From positions 1 to 35,420 of the IMG/VR virus record IMGVR_UViG_3300012920_000117: 35,420 nucleotides of DNA. The stretch is one strand, 5' to 3'. Below the pieces are notes generated by a model. It had not been told where the DNA came from and did not search any database. It saw only the letters and a program-made list of their open reading frames with translations. Positions 29,119-35,420 of the stretch are shown here, piece by piece (the stretch's first letter is position 1; every line of letters starts with the position of its first letter). Source of the stretch: a virus. A program made the position numbers and the translations under genes.

Positions 29119-30780
29119 GATCTCTCCACCCTTGGGAGGTGTGATTTCTGGGTCTTTTGGTGTTGGTGGAGCTGCCATTGCTTGAGCTGGTTCACCAGGT
29201 GCAGGAGCATTAGGGTCCATTGGCATACCAGTCATTGGGTCAATTGATGCAGGGTCAGGGATAACACCTGCCTCAATTTCTTTTTCAATCAACTCATCCT
29301 GCTCAAGAATTTCCTCATCAGTCTGTCTAAGGATTTGTCTTCTTACATAGTCAGCAGAGTAATACTTGCCAACATATGGTTCTGCCAGAGCAGCAAGATT
29401 GATTCTCTCAGTCTGAATCTCTGCATCTTTGAGTTCAGCAAAGTGATTGTCATACAGGAAGTCATACTGAATATGATCTGCCATGTACTCCCAATCTTCA
29501 GGAGTGACAACATTTTTAAGCAGAAGTTGAGTCTTCAGCATGTCATTGAACATTGACGAGAATCTTTTTCTCATCCTGCCAACAAACTTGGAGAACTTAA
29601 CTTCATCTCTCAAGATTTCAGAAGAACGACCCATGGAGAAACCAGTGTCTCCCTGTATTCTGGACTCAGGAACATTCAATGCTCTATAAAGTTTCTTCTG
29701 GAAATAGTTGATATCAGTGATTTCTCCAAGGTTCTGACCACCAGGAAGTGTGGTAATTTCTGTTCCTCTACCACCTTCTCTTCTAGGTAACCAGAAGTCC
29801 TCCATCATTGACATGAACTTCTTGTCATCTCTTATCTCACCAGTGTTTGCATCATAGACTAACTTGTTTCTATAACGCATCATGACATCACGCAGGTATT
29901 GTTCTGCCTTTACCTTAGGCAGATTACCAACATCAATGTAGAAAATTCTTCTTTCTGGTGCTCTTGACAATCTGTAGATAACCAGTGAGTCCTCAATCAT
30001 CATCAACTGATTGAGTGGTTTGATTGCCTTGTGCAACCATGACAACGTAAGACCTTTATTTCTATCTACCAGACCAGAGGTGCAATAAGTGACAGAATCT
30101 CTTGTCATCTTAATGCCTTTTACAGAAGAATTATTGGCACCATAGTTGGTTCCACTCTTCTGACCAGGGGTATAGATAAAATATTCTTCAATATCTGGGA
30201 AGTTATAACCTGTATTATCACTTGCTGCCAATTGATTTTGTGCAGTTTGCACACTATCTTTGCCCTGTTTCTTAATCTGACGAATATATTTCATCTTAGA
30301 GGCATCAATATACCTCAGTTCTTGGATGCCTGCCTGTGGATTCTTCTGGTCAATGACTTTATTATAGTACAATCTGCCATCAATATACCAGTTCCTGAAA
30401 ATTTCATGTGCTTTCTTATCAAAATCAAGCAGTTCTAGGATATAAGAAAACTCTTCTCTGACCTTTTTCTTGATATTATCACTTGCTTTCAGGTTAGATA
30501 GTTCAATTTTTACTGGACTATCATTTGTATCTGAGACAATTGCTTCATTTACAATGTCTTCAATGGCACTATCTGTCTCAGGATACAGTGCCATTGACCT
30601 GTATCTTCTAATCAATTCATTCTCATTTCTGTAGACACCTTCAATATCTACATAGCTACCAAAAAACCCAGTGCTTACGTAATGCTCCGATCCATCCTGG
30701 TTAGAGGGTGGAATCGGAGATACTACACTGGGTGGTGTCTTCTCATTATCTTCAATTGAGAATCCAAATAATCTGCCCAT
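29116..30780 (-). CDS. 20: Portal vertex protein gp20
   Basis: Dodecameric portal that nucleates the prohead and through which gp17 packages DNA. 554 residues (T4: 524). Family landmarks: YRSMALYPETDSAIEDIVNEAI near 70-90, SYILELLDFDKKAHEIFRNWYIDGRLYY near 120-148, LRYIDASKMKYIR near 160, LSRAPERRIFYIDVGNLPKVKAEQYL in the middle and GYNFPDIEEYFIYTPG in the wing region. The C-terminus is Pro/Met/Ala rich (PMTGMPMDPNAPAPG), typical of cyanophage portals. Gene g20 is a common cyanophage marker. A late motif (30809) with an adjacent CTAGAC/GTCTAG hairpin precedes ATG 30780. Confidence 0.98.
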   Translation of the reverse strand: MGRLFGFSIEDNEKTPPSVVSPIPPSNQDGSEHYVSTGFFGSYVDIEGVYRNENELIRRYRSMALYPETDSAIEDIVNEAIVSDTNDSPVKIELSNLKASDNIKKKVREEFSYILELLDFDKKAHEIFRNWYIDGRLYYNKVIDQKNPQAGIQELRYIDASKMKYIRQIKKQGKDSVQTAQNQLAASDNTGYNFPDIEEYFIYTPGQKSGTNYGANNSSVKGIKMTRDSVTYCTSGLVDRNKGLTLSWLHKAIKPLNQLMMIEDSLVIYRLSRAPERRIFYIDVGNLPKVKAEQYLRDVMMRYRNKLVYDANTGEIRDDKKFMSMMEDFWLPRREGGRGTEITTLPGGQNLGEITDINYFQKKLYRALNVPESRIQGDTGFSMGRSSEILRDEVKFSKFVGRMRKRFSSMFNDMLKTQLLLKNVVTPEDWEYMADHIQYDFLYDNHFAELKDAEIQTERINLAALAEPYVGKYYSADYVRRQILRQTDEEILEQDELIEKEIEAGVIPDPASIDPMTGMPMDPNAPAPGEPAQAMAAPPTPKDPEITPPKGGEI

Positions 30781-30808
30781 TATGATTTAGTCTAGACGTC
30801 TGTCTAGT

Positions 30809-30816
30809 TATTTATC
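30809..30816 (-). promoter_or_regulatory. Late promoter candidate for gp20 (GATAAATA)
   Basis: TAAATA directly follows the gp19 TGA stop and is 29 bases upstream of ATG 30780. A 6-bp inverted repeat CTAGAC/GTCTAG (30792-30807) straddles the expected start site. Confidence 0.65.
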
Positions 30817-31447
30817 ACTCAATCAGAACTTCACTTGCTGATGCCCCTGTAGACTCAAGTGAATTACCTACTGTGAAGTACTGAATCTGGAAGGTTACAT
30901 CAAATGTCTCATAGTCATTTGTGGTGTCATAGCTCAAGTCAATTGCTGACACTTCAGTTGGGAAGATGTCAAAGAACTTGTAAGTTCTAAGGACTGCTGA
31001 CTCACCACCAGTATTTGTGGTTGAGAACTTCTGTGAACCTCTACCTAATTGCTGAACATAAGCATCAGTCATATAAGATGAAGGGTTGGTAACACCAGTA
31101 GCATCATCCAACTTACTGATTACATTCATCCATCTTTCAAATGCTGTTCTCAGTTGGAAGTCCTCATCATTGATGATTGTAACTGTCCAAGGTTCAAAGG
31201 TTCTATCACCAGCAACCTTGAGGTTTCTACCTCTAAAAGGAACAGTGACTTCAGCAATTGTTGAAGCAGGAAGTTGAGCTGCCTTACACAGGAACTTCAT
31301 GGTGCCATTTTCTGACTGGTCACCACTTCCCCAAGCATCAACAATAGCTGCTGGGAAAGTAGGAACTGATACCTCAAATAGATTGGGGCGGGCACCGCCA
31401 CCCGCCAATCTTGATTTAAACTGTGATAGTGATTTTGTGTCTGCCAT
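30815..31447 (-). CDS. 19: Tail tube protein gp19
   Basis: Subunit of the hexameric inner tail tube. 210 residues (T4: 163). Recognised by SLSQFKSRLAGGGARPNLFEV at the N-terminus, FLCKAAQLPASTIAEVTVPFRGRNLKVAGDRTFEPWTVTIINDEDF near 60-105 and the final DVTFQIQYFTV strand. It is larger than T4 gp19, as usual in cyanophages. AAAGGAG precedes ATG 31447; a late motif is at 31465. Neighbours are sheath upstream and portal downstream, as in T4. Confidence 0.97.
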   Translation of the reverse strand: MADTKSLSQFKSRLAGGGARPNLFEVSVPTFPAAIVDAWGSGDQSENGTMKFLCKAAQLPASTIAEVTVPFRGRNLKVAGDRTFEPWTVTIINDEDFQLRTAFERWMNVISKLDDATGVTNPSSYMTDAYVQQLGRGSQKFSTTNTGGESAVLRTYKFFDIFPTEVSAIDLSYDTTNDYETFDVTFQIQYFTVGNSLESTGASASEVLIE

Positions 31448-31464
31448 TGGTTAAACTCCTTTTG

Positions 31465-31470
31465 TATTTA
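31465..31470 (-). promoter_or_regulatory. Late promoter candidate for gp19 (TAAATA)
   Basis: Context TTATTAAATACAAA read leftward, 18 bases before ATG 31447 and 13 bases after the gp18 stop. Confidence 0.55.
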
Positions 31471-31482
31471 ATAAAATCCTAA

Positions 31483-33930
31483 TCAAACAGTACCAACAAT
31501 CTCTTGGAAATCAACACCAGTTCTGGTGGCAACAAATGTAAGAGTGATGAAGTTGATAGACTTGGTTGGTTTCAGGAAGATGTCAGCTCTAAACTCATTG
31601 TTATCAATGACGTCAGGAGTGTTATTTGTTTCATCACATACAACCAGGAAGTCAATTAAACCTCTCTTTGCTTGTACATCCCTCAGGTAGGGTTCAACAA
31701 TGTTGACAAAATTTGCTCTAGTGTTAGCATCATTCAGTTCAAAGAGTTGTGAATTAGCAGCACCCTCAAGTGCTTGCTCAACAGTCAGGAACAGTCTTCT
31801 TACATTGATTCTGTCAAAGGCAGAAGCATATCCAAGACCAGTCTTATCACCAAACAGTACAATACCTGAACCTCTTTGGTTGATGATGGAGTTAACTCTG
31901 GCAGAATAGAGTGAATCTCTTTGTGCTTTAGATGGACTGTATGCCATCTTAATAGCATTGTTAAGAACACCTCTTTGAATACCAGCAGGTGAGAACCAAG
32001 GATAAGCATCAACAGAAGTTCTAACCATCAGACCAGCAGTATCACCATTGGTTGGGATGTATCTGAACTGATTGTTAAATCTGTCAAATGTGTACTTGTA
32101 ACCTGAATCAAACACTGCATATGAGGAAGAACTCAGAGCATTGTAGAATGAAAGGACATTGGTTGTCTGAGTTATTGAATTGGTTACATCAACAACATCT
32201 GCTCTATGAGGAGAGATGGTAGCAATACAATCCTTTCTTTGCTCAGCAATTGAAATCAGGAGATTTGCTTTTGCCTGTGTCTCTGACTTGTTAGCCAGAC
32301 CAGGACCCATGATTAGATAATCAACAGCAATTTCATCCTTGTTTTCAAACAAGTTGTAGGAAGTAAGAAGTTCACCCAAGGATGCCTTCATTCCACCAAC
32401 TGCATCATAGTCATTACCAGCAGTCAAGGAGTAAGAGTTGTTACCAACTGCACTGAAGTTTACACCTTGTGCTTCTTGACTCCAAACACCATTACTGATT
32501 GTTGTAGGAGTGAAGTTGGTTGAGAAACCAGTAGCAGCAGGTGAAGTTCCCCAGAAAGTATCAGTGCTGTTAGCAGGACTGAAACCAGGGAAAACATACT
32601 GAGAATTTTGCTTGACAAAATCCTTGTAGTAGATTCTCAGAGGTGAGTCACCATCTGCTGTAGCATCACTTGCTTTAGACAGATTAGTAAACTTCTCAAG
32701 AATTGCACCTTGAATGCCAGTTACTTCACCAGTGTCATCAACAACAACTACGTGGATGCCATCACCTGAACCATTTCTAAGGTTGGTGTACTGACTTGTA
32801 ACAGGTTTCTCAGCAATTGACCTCCAGAACAGGATGCTGTTCTCTAATCCAAGTGTCTGGTCATCATACCAATCCTTAACTGCTGTAACAGTTGTCAGAT
32901 TAGGACCTGTCTTAACACCAACATCATTTCTAAATCTTAGACCATCACCTTCTTGGAAGGAGGCATTGATGTTGAAGTTTTGATATGTGATGGGTGTCTC
33001 ACCACCAAATGTTGTTGTCTTATTCTCAAATGTAACAGCAGCACCAGCAGTTACTGTGACAGCAATACCAGCAGAGAATGAAACAGATGTTGTACCAAAT
33101 CCAGTAACAGTTTTTCTACCATTGTTGACAATCAACAGGGTGTTACCAGTGGCAATACCCAAAGAATTGGGGTCACCATCAAGGAAGATAGTTGTATCAC
33201 CTGAACTACCACCAGTTGCTTCTAGTGAAGTTGTTGTGCTGCCAATTGCAGAAAATGAATCAATGTCAGGAGAAAGGTGTGAAAGAACCTTAATGTCAAG
33301 TGTACTTGCTCCATTCACTGCATCAGTATTGATACCTGTAACAATACCTTTCAGTGAACCACTAAATTGTACTGTTTCACCAGCCTTAGGAATGGTGATG
33401 TTGTTTCTGGCAGAGGTACAACCCATGCCAATCTCAATACCCAGAGCACCAGGGTTTGTTGTGGCAATACTTACAATTTGGTCTGCCTGGTCATCAATGA
33501 CACAGACTTTAAGATTGTTTGACCATGAACCAGGGTTTCTTGCTGACCAGTAGAACTCTGAACTATTCTCATGGTTCAGTTCATAGTCCTCAATGTTGTC
33601 TACCTTAAGACTTGCAGATGCTGCTTGATTTACACCAGCATTACCATTTACAAGTGTAGATCCATTGGTTCTACAAACCTTAAGAATACCACCGTAAGAC
33701 AAGAATGAATTGGCACTCATCCAGTATTCATACTGTCTGTCTGTTGACAGAGGTTTGCCAAATGTGTCTAAAAATTGTTGCTGTGTCTCGATGGTGATTG
33801 GTTCATTAACAGGTCCAATAGGAAAGGGACCAGCGATTGCTCCAATATTATCAAGGACGTTCTCTGCTCTACCAACAGTTAAGTCAACTTCCCTGACTAG
33901 AACTCCTGGAGATAATTGAGGAGTAGCCAT
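31483..33930 (-). CDS. 18: Tail sheath protein gp18
   Basis: Contractile sheath subunit, 815 residues (T4: 659). N-terminal SPGVLVREVDLTVGRAENVLDNIGAIAGPFPIGPVNEPI is the sheath linker/hallmark; the C-terminal NFITLTFVATRTGVDFQEIVGTV is the conserved sheath end. The middle has SVDAYPWFSPAGIQRG near 650 and a conserved GIVLFGDKTGL segment. The extra length lies mainly in the exposed middle domain (about 200-430), which is rich in Gly/Thr/Val. AGGAG precedes ATG 33930, with a TAAATA motif at 33966. Confidence 0.98.
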   Translation of the reverse strand: MATPQLSPGVLVREVDLTVGRAENVLDNIGAIAGPFPIGPVNEPITIETQQQFLDTFGKPLSTDRQYEYWMSANSFLSYGGILKVCRTNGSTLVNGNAGVNQAASASLKVDNIEDYELNHENSSEFYWSARNPGSWSNNLKVCVIDDQADQIVSIATTNPGALGIEIGMGCTSARNNITIPKAGETVQFSGSLKGIVTGINTDAVNGASTLDIKVLSHLSPDIDSFSAIGSTTTSLEATGGSSGDTTIFLDGDPNSLGIATGNTLLIVNNGRKTVTGFGTTSVSFSAGIAVTVTAGAAVTFENKTTTFGGETPITYQNFNINASFQEGDGLRFRNDVGVKTGPNLTTVTAVKDWYDDQTLGLENSILFWRSIAEKPVTSQYTNLRNGSGDGIHVVVVDDTGEVTGIQGAILEKFTNLSKASDATADGDSPLRIYYKDFVKQNSQYVFPGFSPANSTDTFWGTSPAATGFSTNFTPTTISNGVWSQEAQGVNFSAVGNNSYSLTAGNDYDAVGGMKASLGELLTSYNLFENKDEIAVDYLIMGPGLANKSETQAKANLLISIAEQRKDCIATISPHRADVVDVTNSITQTTNVLSFYNALSSSSYAVFDSGYKYTFDRFNNQFRYIPTNGDTAGLMVRTSVDAYPWFSPAGIQRGVLNNAIKMAYSPSKAQRDSLYSARVNSIINQRGSGIVLFGDKTGLGYASAFDRINVRRLFLTVEQALEGAANSQLFELNDANTRANFVNIVEPYLRDVQAKRGLIDFLVVCDETNNTPDVIDNNEFRADIFLKPTKSINFITLTFVATRTGVDFQEIVGTV

Positions 33931-33965
33931 ATGTTTCTCCTAAAGTCTCATGTTTAACTACAAAA

Positions 33966-33971
33966 TATTTA
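33966..33971 (-). promoter_or_regulatory. Late promoter candidate for gp18 (TAAATA)
   Basis: Context TTCCTAAATATTTTG read leftward, 36 bases upstream of the gp18 ATG. The 81-base gap 33931-34011 contains no other element I can support. Confidence 0.55.
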
Positions 33972-34011
33972 GGAATTTGAGTGTTTTGACTGGGGAAAAT
34001 TGGAGTGAACA

Positions 34012-34233
34012 CTACCAATCTGGGTATGCCCAATCATTCTTGCATTTTCTTGTTTTTGTTATTCTATCAATTGTGCAATCTTTACATTCATATGAGTATG
34101 ATGCTGCTACTGGTCCCCTATCCTTTCTTGTTCTATAGAACCCATCAATGAGATTTTTTCTTTTACCACAAACCCTACACTTTCTATCATTTAAAAGTAA
34201 ATGACCAAGTTTGATTTGCTTATCTAAATCCAT
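34012..34233 (-). CDS. Zinc-ribbon-like small protein between gp17 and gp18
   Basis: 73 residues from ATG 34233, which overlaps the gp17 stop by one base (TAATG) and has GGAG upstream. A GTG at 34248 is in frame but poorer. Two Cys pairs, C19-x2-C22 (CRVC) and C50-x2-C53 (CKDC), separated by a basic loop GFYRTRKDRGPVAASYSYE, indicate a zinc-binding treble-clef or ribbon. It resembles the zinc part of HNH-type proteins, but no HNH catalytic residues are visible, so I do not call it a nuclease. It may aid packaging or late transcription, based on position only. Confidence 0.8.
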   Translation of the reverse strand: MDLDKQIKLGHLLLNDRKCRVCGKRKNLIDGFYRTRKDRGPVAASYSYECKDCTIDRITKTRKCKNDWAYPDW

Positions 34234-35420
34234 TATCTCCAGTTCCACATATAGTCCATACCACCAGCAGTCTGTCCATACTCATCAGCAGTGGACCACC
34301 TATCACCATCTGCATCTACAAATGTGCCTTCATCTAAACCATCATTTAAGAAACCAAATGGTGCCATGTCTTGTTCAATCTGATTCTTCTGTTCTTCATA
34401 TAATCTCTTTCTAATATCCTGGTCAGTCAGTTCTTTAAAGTAATCCTGTGCTACCAACCAAGCATAGATAACCAGACACATTGCTAGGTCATCATTACAT
34501 CCTTCTTCTGCCTCAAATGAATTGTGCTTAGAGATGAAAGTTGTAAGTTCTGAGATAATCTCATAATCACAGAAGGTCAACTTATCTTCCTCAATCATTG
34601 TCTTAAGGTTGAGAGAACCAACCTTCTTAACAGTCTTACTCATCTTGACACCAAGTTGAGTTTTATTTCCAGAGAAACCCTGACCTACAATCTGACCTGC
34701 TCTACCTCTCATAGAACACATCAACAGATTCTGATATTCTAAATCATATTGAATTATACTTGCAACCTGGTCACCTATATCATTTACCTCACATAAAATA
34801 AAAGCATTATTATAACTCTTTGCTACCTCATAGATTACATTGGGGAACAACATAGGTTTAATCTCATTGTTCCTATACTTGGCAACAATCTTATGGGGGA
34901 AGGATGTAATGTCTGCAATAATAAATGCAGAGTAGTCCTCACCTACACCTCTTGCCACATCAACTGTACACACATAGTCATGGTCTGCTATTGGTTGCTC
35001 ATAGATATCAAGACCAGCATTTCTGGTCATAGGATTATCATACACAAGAGTCTTTAGTTTGCTAGGAGCAATCAGAGTATCAATAGAACCTAGGAACTCA
35101 CACTCAAACTCAATCTTGAACTGCTGCTCAGAGGTGTTCTTAATTGTTTGTGCTTTCCACTTCTCATCCCTACCTGGTACTTCTGACCAGTGAACATCAG
35201 TTGGGACATAATCATTCTTACCTTTCTCTGCATCATGCCACATCCTATAGAAGTGGTTCATGCCATGAGGCGTTGAGACTATGATGACTTTTGTTGATTT
35301 ACCAGAAGTAATAGTAGGATAAACAGATGCAAAGAAGGCATCAGCGATGTGATTTGGAACGAACGCGAATTCGTCCAAGAAGAGGATATTGAACGACATG
35401 CCTCTGACAGCACTTGCAGA
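34233..35420 (-). CDS. 17: Terminase large subunit gp17 (5' part outside the window)
   Basis: Packaging ATPase and headful nuclease. 395 residues are visible, and the frame is open to the right edge, so the N-terminal ATPase segment with Walker A is missing. LFLDEFAFVPN carries Walker B and the catalytic Glu, IIVSTPHGMNHFYRMW is the coupling motif. The RNase H-like nuclease domain follows, with Asp in TVDVARGVGEDYSAF, a second acidic site in CEVNDIGDQ and a third in EEGCNDDLAM. An internal ATG at 35399 is not the true start because the conserved SASAVRG upstream continues in frame. The C-terminus ends MDYMWNWR. Confidence 0.97.
   Translation of the reverse strand, partial: SASAVRGMSFNILFLDEFAFVPNHIADAFFASVYPTITSGKSTKVIIVSTPHGMNHFYRMWHDAEKGKNDYVPTDVHWSEVPGRDEKWKAQTIKNTSEQQFKIEFECEFLGSIDTLIAPSKLKTLVYDNPMTRNAGLDIYEQPIADHDYVCTVDVARGVGEDYSAFIIADITSFPHKIVAKYRNNEIKPMLFPNVIYEVAKSYNNAFILCEVNDIGDQVASIIQYDLEYQNLLMCSMRGRAGQIVGQGFSGNKTQLGVKMSKTVKKVGSLNLKTMIEEDKLTFCDYEIISELTTFISKHNSFEAEEGCNDDLAMCLVIYAWLVAQDYFKELTDQDIRKRLYEEQKNQIEQDMAPFGFLNDGLDEGTFVDADGDRWSTADEYGQTAGGMDYMWNWR

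Noticed and set aside
32987-33553. 188-codon open frame on the plus strand opposite gp18
   Set aside because: Low-complexity Val/Pro/Ser-rich translation that mirrors the sheath gene; no start signal and no recognisable domain.
34012-34233. HNH homing endonuclease
   Set aside because: Two Cys pairs are present but no His-Asn-His catalytic residues.
35399-35420. ATG at 35399 as the gp17 start
   Set aside because: The frame continues to the window edge with conserved terminase residues, and the Walker A region is absent, so the true start is outside the window.
1-35420. tRNA genes, CRISPR arrays, IS elements or attachment sites
   Set aside because: Coding sequence is almost continuous; the intergenic gaps are short and none holds a cloverleaf, spaced repeats or transposase remnants that I could recognise by eye.
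1-35420. T4-type MotA middle promoters
   Set aside because: No convincing TGCTTA-like -30 boxes were found before the TATAAT elements seen here.

Overview
The window is part of the genome of a T4-like myovirus of marine cyanobacteria (a Synechococcus or Prochlorococcus cyanomyophage). The left two thirds carry the T4 replication, recombination and late-transcription core: uvsX, 43, regA, 62, 44, 45, 46, 47, 55, uvsW, uvsY. The right third carries the T4 head and tail core in T4 order: 23, 22, 21, 67, 20, 19, 18, 17. Between them lie genes typical of cyanophages rather than enterobacterial T4: speD, hsp20, a cobS/cobT-like pair, 2OG-Fe(II) oxygenases, a DUF3110 protein and a very short psbN. 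Every gene I can support is on the minus strand, so transcription runs from high to low coordinates. I identified no tRNA, IS element, CRISPR array or attachment site by eye.

Reading in the direction of transcription, positions 35420-33931 hold the 3' part of the large terminase (gp17) and a small zinc-ribbon protein. Positions 33930-24994 hold sheath (18), tube (19), portal (20), prohead core (67), a conserved structural-region protein, prohead protease (21), scaffold (22) and major capsid (23), closed by a strong terminator. Positions 24917-21349 hold psbN, a secreted or membrane glycine-rich protein, an S74-chaperone tail-fibre-like protein, two small or structural proteins, uvsY and a 60-residue protein. 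Positions 21319-14952 hold uvsW, an Sm-like protein, then a unit led by gp55 from a good sigma70-type promoter: gp55, a 99-residue protein, 47, a DUF3110 protein, 46 and a 2OG oxygenase. Positions 14847-11726 hold small conserved proteins, a glutaredoxin-like protein and the CobT-like VWA protein. Positions 11633-4413 are a nearly gapless chain: CobS-like AAA+, a DUF3310-domain protein, 45, small ORFs, speD, a conserved protein, a 2OG oxygenase, 44, an Sm-like protein, a Dam methylase, 62 and regA. Then come hsp20 as a single-gene unit, two more Sm-like proteins, 43 and uvsX, which runs off the left edge.

Three regulatory layers are visible. Near-consensus sigma70-type promoters precede the Sm-like/43/uvsX unit and gp55, and a -10-only candidate precedes hsp20. 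A recurrent TAAATA motif, the gp55-type late element, lies 17-39 nt upstream of nearly every structural transcription unit and also of uvsW and psbN. Strong intrinsic terminators follow gp23, hsp20, regA and the 57-residue gene at 14674.

The observations most worth a second look are: four divergent Sm-like paralogues spread through the replication region; a psbN gene of only 37 codons under a late motif; an hsp20 terminator whose U-tract forms the spacer of a TTGACA-17-TATAAT promoter; late promoters overlapping or abutting upstream stop codons; a glutaredoxin lacking the usual nucleophilic Cys; an HExxH motif in the CobT-like partner of the AAA+ protein; a gp55 lacking the T4 clamp-binding tail; and five small genes (psbN included) filling apparent gaps.
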